64,000 nucleotides of DNA from Saprospiraceae bacterium (GCA_016714765.1 JADKCF010000004.1:186001-250000); one strand, 5' to 3'. Positions 19,343-28,896 are shown, counted from the first letter of the stretch. Program-made: numbers and translations. The notes: generated from the letters alone by a model not told the origin.

Positions 19343-20362
19343 TTACTTAATAACCTTAAGCAAATTTTTTGCTCTTTTACCGCCTTTTGCAGCAGCATCT
19401 TTGATATCTTTTACATATCCGTTTTTGCCTGACTTTTGTTTGGCTATTCCTCTGTATGTCAGGATATCTGCCTCGATTATTCCATCCGCCACAGCCTCAG
19501 CTTCTAGTGCTTTGTCAAATGCTTTCAATGCATCAGGAAACTCTTCCAGTTCCAGCAACACCAGCCCATAATGATAATTGGCCCATCTGATATAAAACCT
19601 GTTTGGGTTTCCGGCTTCGAAATTTCGGTTGGTGAATAGCTTGAGGTCGAAAGCAGCTTTTTGCCACTCTTTGAGTTTGATATGGCATTCAGCTTTTAGT
19701 TTTCTGGACTTCCAGTATAGGGTCTGTAAGGCAATAGACTTTTTAATGGCTTCATCCAGGTTTTGTATAGCATCTTCCCATTCTCCCTTCAACATGTGGA
19801 TTTTTGCTTTTCCATAATAGGCAGTAGGAATTGTCGGGTCAATATTGATGCACTTGTTATAGTCCCTGAGAGCATCATGATAGTTTTTCATGAGGAAATT
19901 GACTTTCGCACGACGTTCATATGCTTGTGCATGGCGGTCATATTTTTCTATTGCCTGACTTAGCGCTGCCAATGCTTCACTTTCCTTGCCTTTAACTTTT
20001 ACCAGTCTTCGACCCTTTACAAAAGACTGGACTGCTCCCTTATCGCTTTCCGGTTGGAGCGTTTCGAAATGGACAATTTCACCTTCATTTATCAACCAGG
20101 CTCGAATAGAACCCGCTACAGCAAACTGCGCACAATAACCTAATAGGTTGGTGGTCGTTCGAAATGCTTTGTCCGTCACTTGTCCCACATACCTTGGTAT
20201 CTCCAAAGATAGCTCTTCGTCTTTGAAGATATCTTCAAATTTGAAAAAAACGTCTGTTTTATAATAGGTCTCCAGTCGCTGTAAAAACATTTTAGTTACC
20301 TTATCATAACTTTTTTGCGTCCCGAACTCCAGCCTTCCCTGTATGATTGTCTTGAGGTACAT
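19343..20362 (-). CDS. Tetratricopeptide repeat protein
   Basis: The product of about 339 residues appears soluble, with no signal peptide. I place the start at the ATG at 20362 rather than at the TTG just before it. Residues from about 130 to 300 hold at least four TPR units, for example AYERRAKVNFLMKNYHDALR, AYYGKAKIHMLKGEWEDAIQ and the Asp/Pro step NIDPTIP. The first 120 residues match no family I recognise. TPR arrays usually serve as protein-binding scaffolds. The gene stands alone, with no hint of its partner. Confidence 0.75.
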   Translation of the reverse strand: MYLKTIIQGRLEFGTQKSYDKVTKMFLQRLETYYKTDVFFKFEDIFKDEELSLEIPRYVGQVTDKAFRTTTNLLGYCAQFAVAGSIRAWLINEGEIVHFETLQPESDKGAVQSFVKGRRLVKVKGKESEALAALSQAIEKYDRHAQAYERRAKVNFLMKNYHDALRDYNKCINIDPTIPTAYYGKAKIHMLKGEWEDAIQNLDEAIKKSIALQTLYWKSRKLKAECHIKLKEWQKAAFDLKLFTNRNFEAGNPNRFYIRWANYHYGLVLLELEEFPDALKAFDKALEAEAVADGIIEADILTYRGIAKQKSGKNGYVKDIKDAAAKGGKRAKNLLKVIK

Positions 20363-20486
20363 CAATATTTATATCTTGCTTGTTATCGTATAGAAAAAAT
20401 CGTTCCAACTTTTGATATATCTACGAGGGATTTGGAAATTGTCTTATCTATTTTTCCAAAAGTACGATTTTTTTAAAAATAAAAAA

Positions 20487-20516
20487 GGATATTTACTCTT
20501 TTGAAGCGAAATATCC
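20487..20516 (-). terminator. Hairpin terminator after the membrane-protein gene
   Basis: GGATATTT (20487-20494) pairs with AAATATCC (20509-20516) over a 14-base loop, with A/T-rich flanks that read as T runs on the minus strand. It follows the gene that ends at 20551. Confidence 0.55.
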
Positions 20517-20550
20517 CTTAAAATTATTTTATCAAGACTTAAAGTAATCC

Positions 20551-21330
20551 TCAGACCAGGTCCTTTTCGCCTCCTATCTGATCAATGATATCGTCATTGT
20601 TTTCCATGCCGGTCACATCGGCAAAGCCTGCGTAATCAGCTGCCATGATTACAGGTAAGGCAAATATGATTCCGATAAATAAAGCCAGAACCCCAAGCAA
20701 AACAACTATACCTGACAACAATGAAAAACCTAAATGGTAAAACCATTTTTTATTAGTAAGCTTCCAGCTGGTTTTGATGGCTGAAACAGCATCATACTGA
20801 TGGAATACTATCAGATAATTGGTCCACCTAAGTGAGATGGCCATATACAAAAATAAAATAAAAAATATTAAAAACCATAAGCCCATGCTGGCAATCTGTG
20901 TGGATGAATTCAGAATAGAATCAGCATCTCCGGTAGCTAAAGCAGTGATAAAACTAAATCCTAACACAAATATCAAAGGAATAGCAACAACAAAGTAAAT
21001 TAGGGTGATGATAATATTAGCTACAATAAGCTGTGCCAGATGGTCGAAACCTTTAAAAAAATTGCCAAACTCAGTATCATTGTACTTTTCCTGCTTGTAG
21101 GCTGCTATAGCTGTTCCGACCATAAGTGCGGGATTTACGATCAGAGCTATCAGCATTCCTAGCAAGGGTATCATATTGATTATTATAGAAACCAAAATAA
21201 ATATGAGCGTATAGCCTATATAGGCCCCTGGATTTCTTTTAAAAATTTCCCATCCTCGTGAAAAATAATTTCCTATGGGGAAGGAATAACCGTTGTCAAT
21301 TGCTCTTTGGATTGATTGTCTGTTTTCCAT
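20551..21330 (-). CDS. Integral membrane protein of unknown function
   Basis: The 259-residue product has about five to six hydrophobic helices (around residues 38-60, 62-76, 97-125, 150-168 and 196-228). The amphipathic start contains YFSRGWEIFKRNPGAYIGYT, a layout seen in DUF975/YciC-like membrane proteins. No transport or catalytic motif is visible. The C-terminal 25 residues are acidic and cytoplasmic in appearance. It has its own terminator, and the upstream gap to 21434 suggests an independent unit. Confidence 0.6.
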   Translation of the reverse strand: MENRQSIQRAIDNGYSFPIGNYFSRGWEIFKRNPGAYIGYTLIFILVSIIINMIPLLGMLIALIVNPALMVGTAIAAYKQEKYNDTEFGNFFKGFDHLAQLIVANIIITLIYFVVAIPLIFVLGFSFITALATGDADSILNSSTQIASMGLWFLIFFILFLYMAISLRWTNYLIVFHQYDAVSAIKTSWKLTNKKWFYHLGFSLLSGIVVLLGVLALFIGIIFALPVIMAADYAGFADVTGMENNDDIIDQIGGEKDLV

Positions 21331-21433
21331 ATGAAGTTTGTTTTGATGATTGAATAAACAAATATCACTATTTTATGTAAACTTAGTATATGAAAGCTAA
21401 TTATTTTTGTTTTGAGTCGACTTTTCGTACTTT

Positions 21434-22837
21434 TTATCCTGAATACCCGAATAGTTGTTTGTCTTTTATAAGGTGAACAAGCGCTTCAGGAACTTTGCTT
21501 TCCCAGCCCGGTTTGTTGTCCTGAATGTCCCGAAGTACATCCATCGGATAAATATGCAGGATCGACTGATCGAATGACTTGACCGGCACTATTTGTTTGC
21601 TTTCCAGCAGATACTGGTATAAAAACCTGATACCGTCAGGTACGGACATATTTTCGGCCGTCATTATGGCATGCGTTTCAGCATTCTGCACAGGGTAAGC
21701 ATATATTTTGATATTCTGACTGAACAACTCTCCGAAAGCCACCAATAGCCTGCCGTCCTGATTCTGTGTATATTTCTCCGTAATGATGGATTGTAATTCT
21801 CTGACTCCGATGACAATACCAAGATTGGCGATTTTATAATCGCTTAGATAATTGATCAGCATCTCATGATTGGCACAGTCAGAAAGAAGAACTTTATAGC
21901 CCAATGCACACAACATATCCGCCCGATCAAGAAAATCTTTTTCATCTATTTCTGCATGCTCGCCTTTGAGATAGTCCATTGTCATCTCCATCATCAGATT
22001 GAGTTTGTCGTCAGGTAGTGATGTTTCTTCTTTAAACTGAGTAAAACTAGAATCAATGACATCCTGTGTTACGATAGTGGGAGGTCTGAAATTGCCTCTG
22101 ACTACCATAAGTGACTCCTTGTAGAGAAATTCTGAAGCGTGAATACTACTTTTATTGACATCAAACATGGCTACTGCCGTCAGTTTGTGTTTCACCAGAT
22201 ACAGAGAGATCAATCGCTTGTCAAAATAATTAAAGTCCTCCCCATTTATCCTGAGTAAATCTATGGATACCCTGTCTTTGATATTATTTACGAGCGAGTG
22301 TACCATCTTTTCAGGGTCCTCGTTATAATAAAAGCTGGCATAAATCATATTGACACCTAATACTCCAATGGCTTCCTGTTGTAGACGATTATTGGTATCC
22401 AGCATTTTTACATGCAGCACCATATCATTGACGGGACCATTGGGTTTTAATCTGAATCTCAGACCCATCCACCCGTTTCCTTTTATGGTACGGGTATAGT
22501 TGATGGCTTGTACCGTGTCCGCAAATACAAAAAATGTAGCGTCAGGTCGTGATGCACTCAATCTTTCTTCCATCAGGCTCCATTCATGATCCAGCATCTT
22601 GTATAATCTGGATTCTGACACATATCTCCCTGAGGGCTCCAGGCCATAAATAGCATCCGAATATGTCTTGTCATATGCTGACATGGTTTTAGCAATCGTA
22701 CCTGCTGCTGCTCCTGCCTGAAAAAAATTCCTGGCTACTTCCTGCCCGGCACCGATTTCTGCAAAAGTTCCATAAATTGGGTCGTTGAGATTTATATCGA
22801 GCGCTTTTTGCTCCGTTTTTATCATTTGGTAATCCAT
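21434..22837 (-). CDS. Conserved Bacteroidota protein of unknown function, about 470 residues
   Basis: The 467-residue soluble protein has no signal peptide. The N-terminal part has the striking block FAEIGAGQEVARNFFQAGAA (residues 25-44) and then SGRYVSESRLYKMLDHEW. I recall near-identical blocks in many Bacteroidota and some cyanobacterial genomes. Some databases label such proteins nicotinate-nucleotide adenylyltransferase, but I see no HxGH or ISSTxxR motif here, so I do not adopt that name. The C-terminal half has Rossmann-like strands (YKVLLSDCANHEMLINYLSD, NLGIVIGVRELQSIITEKY). It is monocistronic with a consensus promoter element. Strong conservation without a known job makes it a good unknown. 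Confidence 0.8.
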   Translation of the reverse strand: MDYQMIKTEQKALDINLNDPIYGTFAEIGAGQEVARNFFQAGAAAGTIAKTMSAYDKTYSDAIYGLEPSGRYVSESRLYKMLDHEWSLMEERLSASRPDATFFVFADTVQAINYTRTIKGNGWMGLRFRLKPNGPVNDMVLHVKMLDTNNRLQQEAIGVLGVNMIYASFYYNEDPEKMVHSLVNNIKDRVSIDLLRINGEDFNYFDKRLISLYLVKHKLTAVAMFDVNKSSIHASEFLYKESLMVVRGNFRPPTIVTQDVIDSSFTQFKEETSLPDDKLNLMMEMTMDYLKGEHAEIDEKDFLDRADMLCALGYKVLLSDCANHEMLINYLSDYKIANLGIVIGVRELQSIITEKYTQNQDGRLLVAFGELFSQNIKIYAYPVQNAETHAIMTAENMSVPDGIRFLYQYLLESKQIVPVKSFDQSILHIYPMDVLRDIQDNKPGWESKVPEALVHLIKDKQLFGYSG

Positions 22838-22911
22838 GAGGGATAAGTGTTATTGTGAATAAGAATGCCGACGACTTTATCAGGTAATTGACATAAGTGG
22901 CTTCATTGCTG

Positions 22912-22919
22912 CAAATATA
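22912..22919 (-). promoter_or_regulatory. -7 promoter element for the 21434-22837 gene
   Basis: TATATTTG on the minus strand is a perfect TAnnTTTG match, 75 bases before the ATG at 22837. It sits directly beyond the stop codon of the leucine-rich-repeat gene. Confidence 0.4.
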
Positions 22920-22926
22920 AATTATA

Positions 22927-25701
22927 TTATTTAATGACTGTCACTGAGCCGTAAACAACTTTTGAACCGCTAAAAGTTTCTAATGAAAGAACATAAACAT
23001 AGACCCCGGCAGATGCATCCGATGGATACCAGCCTTGGTCTTTATTATTTACCATCAGGTTTTTACCAATAAAAACAGGATTTCCCCAACGGTCATACAC
23101 TGAAAGTTGATATGAAGACACATTCGATCCCTTGACAAAAAAACTGTTATTTTCTGTATTGGCACCTGCACTGACGATATTAGGTAAAAAGTAAAATGGT
23201 TTCAGATACCTTATGGTGACCGAAGCGGTATCGGTACATCCTTCCAGATCGGTAACTATTATGTTGTACAGACCTGATGGCAATTTGTCCACAATGATCT
23301 CTTCAGTGTTAATGGAACTGACTTGGCCATTTTTAGGACCTGAATACAAAATATTCTGGCCAATACCGGTATTTGCTTTGAGCAGAATGGACATAGATCC
23401 GCTGCTGTCATTCTCATCCAGAGAGGGTGACTTTTCCATTGCGTCAATGACCACACTATTTACAAATACGTTTTCTATTGCTTCGGAGACACAACTTCCA
23501 TTTTCCTGCGGAGTATAAGTTATCGCCTGTATACCCTTGAGTCCGGCAGGATCAAAAACCTGTTGTGCGCCATTCTGCACCACTCCTGGACCTGTCCAGA
23601 CACCTCGAAAAGAATCTACCATTGAAGGCAGGTCAATCGGCAAATCATAACTACATATGTAATCCTGAATTTCTGTTGCAGGTTTAAGTCTCGGAGTAAT
23701 GCTGACGTCTGCATTTAGAGTAAAAACACAGTTGTCACCGTTTTTTACCTGTACTTTATAGACTCCCTCCTGACCGGCTTTAATACTAAAAATATCGGGG
23801 GATTGCTGGTCGGATTTGAATCCTTGCGGGCCATCCCAGACAAAAGATAAGCCTGAGCTTACTTCCAGATGAAGGGTGTCTCCCTCGCAGACCGGACTAT
23901 TGGTAATGATGGTGGCAGTTTTTACAAAATCAATCCTGATTTTCCTTGTAATGGTACAGTCATTTGTTTTTATTTCTACTGTATATTCTCCTTCCATGAT
24001 AGATGTAGCATCAGGCAGTACGGGATTCTGTAGAATAGACGCAAATCCATTGGGACCTGTCCATTTATAAGATATCCCACCACTGGCATTCAGTTCTATT
24101 GTCACTCCTTCACATACCGGACTAGTGCCTGAAGCACTTACTGCACCTATAGATTGTACATTGATCTGAGTTGTGTCAGTACATTTATTTTCGTTAATAA
24201 CTATCAGGGTGTATTTCCCGAATTGAGAAGCAGTAGTGCCTGTAATGACAGGATTTTGTAAAGATGATGAATAATTTTCTGGTCCAGCCCAATTAAAGAC
24301 AACGCCTCCTGAACCCTTTAGCATCAGATCCGAACCTTCACAAAGGGGTGCATTGCTTACTATGGTTGCTTTGGCTCTTCCCTCACCACTACACCACCTC
24401 TTGAAGTCACCGCCAAAAATGAGGTTGACATTACCTCGGAAGTTGTATCCGTTAATGCTTATATTGTCGCTCTCTGTAAAACTGCAAAATTTTTGCATGG
24501 AAGACGGAAAACAACCTTCCAGCATATTATCATTGAGATACATTCTTTTGAGATTAATAATTTGACCAAATGATGGGGGTATCTCACCTGTAAGTGCATT
24601 TTTACTTAAATCAAGATTGGCAAGTGACTTGAGCCCGCCGAAGGAGGATGGAATACTACCAGATAGCTTATTGTTGCCGGCAAGAAAACTGAGAAGATTG
24701 ACAAGGTTGCCAAATGAAGAAGGTAGCGGCCCACTCAGCATATTATTAGATAGATGCAAGCTGATGAGATTTACCAAATTGCCTGTAAATTCGGGTATTT
24801 GGCCATTGAGATTGTTGTCATTAAGAAGCAGTTTCTGTATTTGGGTTAAGTTGGATGCTTCAGCCGGTATCGCACCTGTGATTTTATTTTTATTCAACCA
24901 TAGTTCACGCAGTTCGGTAAGCTTGCCAATTTCTGCCGGTATAGTCCCTGTAAGTTGATTTTCGTCTGCATAGAAGTAAAGTAATCCGGATATATTGCCT
25001 ATGGAAGGTGGGATACTGCCAGATAATCTGTTTTGAGAAAGTATGAGGGTCTTCAATTTTGTCAGATTGCCTATAGAGGAAGGGATGGGACCTCCTATAG
25101 CGTTTTGGGAAAGCAAGAGCTCTTCCAGATTTGGTAACGAACCCAATGATGGTGATATAAAACCATTGAGGCTATTTTGATGAAGATGCAAAATGACCAG
25201 CTGTTTGAGATTCCCAAGAGATGAAGGAAGGTTACCACTAAAATTATTGAGACTCAGTTGAAGTTTTTTGAGCTGCGTAAGATTCCCGAATTGTGAGTGT
25301 ATCGGTCCGTTCAGACTATTGTTCGAAAGATTTATTTCTTCCAATGCTGTCAGATTTCCTATAGAAACAGGAAGATTACCACCAAGATTGTTGTTGGGCA
25401 ATGACAATATTTTTAAGCCCAGCAACAAACCTACTGAGTCGGGCAGTGCGCCATTCATTTTGTTGGTAGCCATGATAAGAGACTCCACACACCCTGCTGC
25501 ATTCAGCCTTACACCATACCATGTAGATATACTCCTGCCTGGTACTAACCAATTGGTCTTGTTGGACCATCCTGAACCCAATGTATTGTTATAAATACTG
25601 ACCAATGCCAACGAATCTGTCATCCTGCTGCATTGAGCTGCACTGTACAAATGACTGAAAATCAGAATTACAATGGTTGAAATCGTTGAATATATTTTCA
25701 T
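22927..25701 (-). CDS. Surface leucine-rich-repeat protein with Ig-like domains and T9SS type B tail
   Basis: The 924-residue protein has a signal peptide (to about residue 22). A cap follows, then about thirteen 24-residue leucine-rich repeats of the plant-like form LxxLxLSxNxLxGxIPxSxGN (about residues 85-410). Next are three Ig/PKD-like units of about 85 residues, each with a CEG...L and W-x-GP pattern. A linker leads to a gliding-motility-type C-terminal domain (VYDRWGNPVF, GWYPSDASAGVYVYVLSLE), the type B T9SS signal. It should be displayed on or released from the cell surface. The repeats suggest protein or glycan binding, for example adhesion. Unlike several other envelope genes in this window, its frame is intact. 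Confidence 0.9.
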   Translation of the reverse strand: MKIYSTISTIVILIFSHLYSAAQCSRMTDSLALVSIYNNTLGSGWSNKTNWLVPGRSISTWYGVRLNAAGCVESLIMATNKMNGALPDSVGLLLGLKILSLPNNNLGGNLPVSIGNLTALEEINLSNNSLNGPIHSQFGNLTQLKKLQLSLNNFSGNLPSSLGNLKQLVILHLHQNSLNGFISPSLGSLPNLEELLLSQNAIGGPIPSSIGNLTKLKTLILSQNRLSGSIPPSIGNISGLLYFYADENQLTGTIPAEIGKLTELRELWLNKNKITGAIPAEASNLTQIQKLLLNDNNLNGQIPEFTGNLVNLISLHLSNNMLSGPLPSSFGNLVNLLSFLAGNNKLSGSIPSSFGGLKSLANLDLSKNALTGEIPPSFGQIINLKRMYLNDNMLEGCFPSSMQKFCSFTESDNISINGYNFRGNVNLIFGGDFKRWCSGEGRAKATIVSNAPLCEGSDLMLKGSGGVVFNWAGPENYSSSLQNPVITGTTASQFGKYTLIVINENKCTDTTQINVQSIGAVSASGTSPVCEGVTIELNASGGISYKWTGPNGFASILQNPVLPDATSIMEGEYTVEIKTNDCTITRKIRIDFVKTATIITNSPVCEGDTLHLEVSSGLSFVWDGPQGFKSDQQSPDIFSIKAGQEGVYKVQVKNGDNCVFTLNADVSITPRLKPATEIQDYICSYDLPIDLPSMVDSFRGVWTGPGVVQNGAQQVFDPAGLKGIQAITYTPQENGSCVSEAIENVFVNSVVIDAMEKSPSLDENDSSGSMSILLKANTGIGQNILYSGPKNGQVSSINTEEIIVDKLPSGLYNIIVTDLEGCTDTASVTIRYLKPFYFLPNIVSAGANTENNSFFVKGSNVSSYQLSVYDRWGNPVFIGKNLMVNNKDQGWYPSDASAGVYVYVLSLETFSGSKVVYGSVTVIK

Positions 25702-25945
25702 AAGTAGATAACAACATGATTAATGCTGCAAATTAATAACAATATTTATGAATAGTATATTGTTTAGGTAATATTCATCCTGATTGTCATAAATGACAAC
25801 TTTCATATCCCCAATAATATGGCTGAAAAGTTAAGAGGGTCTGTCTAAAAAGTCAATATCAAAGAAGGTGGTAAAAATTTGGAATCCAACTTTTCAGAAA
25901 GCCTCTTTTGCTTATTTAATGTCGCTAACAGATAATACTTAATAC

Positions 25946-26488
25946 TTACCGTCTGAGCCACCACACCAACCAAGCCACCGAAAGCACCCAAGCAACTATG
26001 GCATCTATCAAAACAGGTATAGAGTTATTTTCGAACCAAATAGAATTGGTGTAGGAAGTAGTCAGATAACCTATGATACCCACAGTCACACTAGCTATTA
26101 CTGCTGTCATAAATGTAAGATCCTGTATTTTGGCAAGTAACCAGCACAATAGTAAAACCGCAACAACATCCGCCAGATATCCTCTTATCATATTCATGCT
26201 CATATTTGTATTCATTGCTTTGTGAAAAGAAATCTGAGCCCATGGTTTTCCGGCACCAGCATCCATGACTTTTTGCTGCTCTTCCATACTGGCACCTGGA
26301 GGATACATGGGTAAAAAATATGTACCATCTTCTGTGAGTTGAGCACTGAGGTTTTGCAGAATAGAGTCCTGATGTGGCGTGTACTTCTGCTCAGAGCTGT
26401 GTACATTGACCAATGACCATGATAAAAACTGCCAGAAAAACACTAGTAGTCCGCCTACCAATGCACCGATAATCATCTTTGTATTCAT
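25946..26488 (-). CDS. Small integral membrane protein, unknown function
   Basis: The 180-residue product has an N-terminal hydrophobic helix (MIIGALVGGLLVFFWQFLSW). A polar extracytoplasmic loop of about 75 residues follows (PHQDSILQNLSAQL, then MYPPGASMEEQQKVM), and then three more helices ending VAWLVWWLRR. No family name comes to mind. It lies 33 bases downstream of another small membrane protein in the same direction, so the two are probably co-transcribed. The preceding 244 bases (25702-25945) hold no gene. Confidence 0.6.
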   Translation of the reverse strand: MNTKMIIGALVGGLLVFFWQFLSWSLVNVHSSEQKYTPHQDSILQNLSAQLTEDGTYFLPMYPPGASMEEQQKVMDAGAGKPWAQISFHKAMNTNMSMNMIRGYLADVVAVLLLCWLLAKIQDLTFMTAVIASVTVGIIGYLTTSYTNSIWFENNSIPVLIDAIVAWVLSVAWLVWWLRR

Positions 26489-26521
26489 AATATATTGTTT
26501 TGAAAATAAAAAATCAATTTG

Positions 26522-26935
26522 TCAGGTTTTCTGCATAGCTGCAAGTTTTACTCCTAAAACTGTCATAGGGAGATAAACACAGATATCTGCTATTGTAAAC
26601 CAAATCGGATGCGGAATCATGACCAGATTGATCAAACCGAAAAAAGTCCAGACAACACCTGTCAACATGGCCAACCACCGTTTATCGCCATGGGCAAACC
26701 TCCCTATAATCCATCCCGAGATAAGTGCTCCTGCAGCATGCGCCAAAATCAAAAGAGCCAAACTGCCAGCCGGTGCCTGAGGCATATACCTCTTAAGAGA
26801 ATCCATGTCATCCAGTTGCAAGTCTGAAGGTGGTGGAAACATGATATGGCTGATACTTTCTATACCAAATACCACAACACTTCCTGCTATGATAGCGCCA
26901 ATTACGATCAGTATATTTTTAACTCCGGAAGACAT
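26522..26935 (-). CDS. Small four-helix membrane protein, unknown function
   Basis: I start this at the ATG at 26935 (MSSGVKNILIVIG), giving about 137 residues; the earlier in-frame codon is only a TTG. Four hydrophobic stretches are visible (about residues 6-28, 55-78, 83-102 and 108-130), with a short loop carrying MFPPPSDLQLDDMDS between the first two. The layout resembles small YndM/DUF-type membrane proteins, but I cannot assign a family. The next gene downstream is another membrane protein, 33 bases away. Confidence 0.55.
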   Translation of the reverse strand: MSSGVKNILIVIGAIIAGSVVVFGIESISHIMFPPPSDLQLDDMDSLKRYMPQAPAGSLALLILAHAAGALISGWIIGRFAHGDKRWLAMLTGVVWTFFGLINLVMIPHPIWFTIADICVYLPMTVLGVKLAAMQKT

Positions 26936-27067
26936 GAACGTTAAATTTAAAGTAAAAATAATAAAATATTCCAAATTTTCTTATCCCTATTAATTTTTTA
27001 CCAAATTGTAACTAATATCATTGTAATAGTTTTTATCACAGTTGTATTACAACAGACTTTGAAAAAT

Positions 27068-27172
27068 ATGAGTTATTTTGCCGTCTTTTTATTACTTTTG
27101 TGCTTGGCTTGTAATTATTTCATTCTTAAAACTCTGGAAGAAAAAAGTCAGCGAATCAGCAATACCACATGA
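27068..27172 (+). CDS. Possible 34-residue membrane peptide or lipoprotein
   Basis: ATG at 27068 opens a 34-codon frame that ends in TGA at 27172, 39 bases before pdxA. The product is a hydrophobic stretch, MSYFAVFLLLLCLAC, followed by a charged tail. The LLCLAC step looks like a lipobox, but there is no positive charge at the N-terminus. It could be a real small envelope peptide, a leader of pdxA, or chance. Confidence 0.25.
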   Translation: MSYFAVFLLLLCLACNYFILKTLEEKSQRISNTT

Positions 27173-27211
27173 GTATTGACATTTTTAGCATAAAATAAAA
27201 TAAATAATTGA

Positions 27212-28261
27212 ATGAAAATAGGAATCACTATAGGAGATATAAATGGAATAGGACCTGAAGTCATCATCAAAGCCCTTTCAGATCCACGTGTTTTGACATC
27301 CTTTACACCGGTTATATATGGCTCATACAAAGTAATGTCATATCACAAAAACATTGTGAAAGACAGTAGTATAGTTTTTCACTCTATCCAAAATGGCAAA
27401 CAGGCAGTGGCCAATAAAGTAAATCTGGTCAACTGTTGGGATGATAATATAAACATTTCTCTCGGCAAAGCTACCACAGATGGAGGTAAATATGCTTATC
27501 TGGCACTGGACAGAGCTATGAGTGATATCAAGGACGGTAGTATAGATGCCATAGTGACTGCACCGATCAATAAAAATGCCATGCAAATGGCCAAATTTCC
27601 ATACCCGGGTCATACAGAATACTTTACAGCTAATGATGGCAAATCTCAGAGCCTGATGCTTTTGGTAGGTGATTCTTTGAAAGTTGCTTTGGCAACCAAC
27701 CATGTTCCGATATCCCAAGTAGCAGATACCATTACTAAGGAACTGATTATGGAGAAAATAAAAATACTGAATAAAACGCTGATAGAGGATTTTGGATATG
27801 AAAGACCTGTAATCAGCGTGCTGGGACTGAACCCACATGCTTCTGACGACTCTGTGATAGGGGATGAAGAAGAAAAAGTAATCAGACCGGCTATAGTGGA
27901 GCTCAAAAAACAAGGTATCATGGTCACCGGTCCATACCCAGCAGATGGGTTTTTTGGTAGTGGTTTGTGGAGGAAGACGGACGCCATACTGGCAATGTAT
28001 CATGATCAGGGCCTCATTCCTTTTAAGGCGCTCTCTTTTGGAACAGGAACTAATGTGACTGCCGGACTTTCTTTCGTAAGAACATCTCCGGACCATGGCA
28101 CTGCTTATGATATAGCCGGTAATAACGTAGCGGATGAATCATCTTTTTTAAATGCCATATTTACTGCCGTGGATATGGTCCAAAGTAGGAAAGACTACTA
28201 CAGTTCCAAAGAAAATGCTTTGGTAAGACGTGTGAAACAGTCAGCAGGAATCCACGAATAG
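27212..28261 (+). CDS. pdxA: 4-hydroxythreonine-4-phosphate dehydrogenase (vitamin B6 synthesis)
   Basis: This enzyme oxidises 4-phosphohydroxy-L-threonine with NAD in the DXP-dependent route to pyridoxal phosphate. The 349-residue product starts MKIGITIGDINGIGPEVIIK, the family start. It has the metal-binding histidines in FPYPGHTEYF (about residues 129-138) and MYHDQGLIPFKAL (about 262-274), and the DHGTAYDIAGNNVAD signature (about 292-306). Length is slightly above the usual 330. The next gene, a LysE-type exporter, starts 17 bases later in the same direction, so the two probably form an operon. The metabolic reason for that pairing is not obvious. Confidence 0.96.
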   Translation: MKIGITIGDINGIGPEVIIKALSDPRVLTSFTPVIYGSYKVMSYHKNIVKDSSIVFHSIQNGKQAVANKVNLVNCWDDNINISLGKATTDGGKYAYLALDRAMSDIKDGSIDAIVTAPINKNAMQMAKFPYPGHTEYFTANDGKSQSLMLLVGDSLKVALATNHVPISQVADTITKELIMEKIKILNKTLIEDFGYERPVISVLGLNPHASDDSVIGDEEEKVIRPAIVELKKQGIMVTGPYPADGFFGSGLWRKTDAILAMYHDQGLIPFKALSFGTGTNVTAGLSFVRTSPDHGTAYDIAGNNVADESSFLNAIFTAVDMVQSRKDYYSSKENALVRRVKQSAGIHE

Positions 28262-28278
28262 TAACTGACCAATCACTG

Positions 28279-28896
28279 ATGCTTTACTTTACAGAAGGGG
28301 TCATGCTCGGCCTGACGCTATCTATCCTACTGGGTCCGATCTTTGTGGCACTGACACAGACAGGTATCAAGCATGGCATCAGGGCTGGATTGTCAGTTGG
28401 TACGGGAATCTGGGTAAGTGATATTTTGGTCATATCAGTTGGATGGTTTTTCATAAAACAATTAGATTCAATGGCAAAGCATCCTTCATTTCAGTTATGG
28501 ATGGGAATGGTGGGGGGTATCATTTTAATCACTTTTGGCATCCTTTCCATACTGAACAAACACAAAAAAGATGACCAAACTAAGGCCTTTTCAGCTAGAA
28601 CATATTTTGGCTATTTTACCAAAGGTTTTGCTGTCAATTTTATCAATCCGTTTACTTTTGTATTTTGGCTCGGAGTGATGTCTACCTATGTTTTGGGTAA
28701 AGGTATCAATGGAATGGAAACTGTACTTCTGTTTGGAGGCATCATGGCTACTATTGTATTGACTGACTCTCTAAAAGTCATCCTTGCCAAACTCATCAGG
28801 TCCAGGATGAAACACCATCATATTATACTTTTTAGCAGGATCGCAGGGGTTATGCTGATCATTTTTGGCATCACACTTTTTGTAAGAGTGCTATAA
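28279..28896 (+). CDS. LysE/RhtB-family amino-acid exporter
   Basis: The 205-residue membrane protein has six predicted helices. The N-terminal segment GLTLSILLGPIFVALTQTGIKHGIRAGLSVGTG matches LysE-family efflux proteins (the P-G-P-like turn is LLGPIF here). Substrates of the family include lysine, threonine, homoserine and other small amino compounds; which one applies here cannot be told. It is 17 bases downstream of pdxA and shares its direction. The next gene is convergent, with only 12 bases between stop codons. Confidence 0.85.
   Translation: MLYFTEGVMLGLTLSILLGPIFVALTQTGIKHGIRAGLSVGTGIWVSDILVISVGWFFIKQLDSMAKHPSFQLWMGMVGGIILITFGILSILNKHKKDDQTKAFSARTYFGYFTKGFAVNFINPFTFVFWLGVMSTYVLGKGINGMETVLLFGGIMATIVLTDSLKVILAKLIRSRMKHHHIILFSRIAGVMLIIFGITLFVRVL

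Noticed and set aside
21434..22837. Nicotinate-nucleotide adenylyltransferase
   Set aside because: No HxGH or ISSTxxR nucleotidyltransferase motif is visible; the name appears to be a propagated label.
27338..28096. 252-residue minus-strand frame opposite pdxA
   Set aside because: It lies fully inside the strongly supported pdxA gene, and its translation is His/Tyr/Phe/Ser-rich with no domain, as expected of an antisense shadow.
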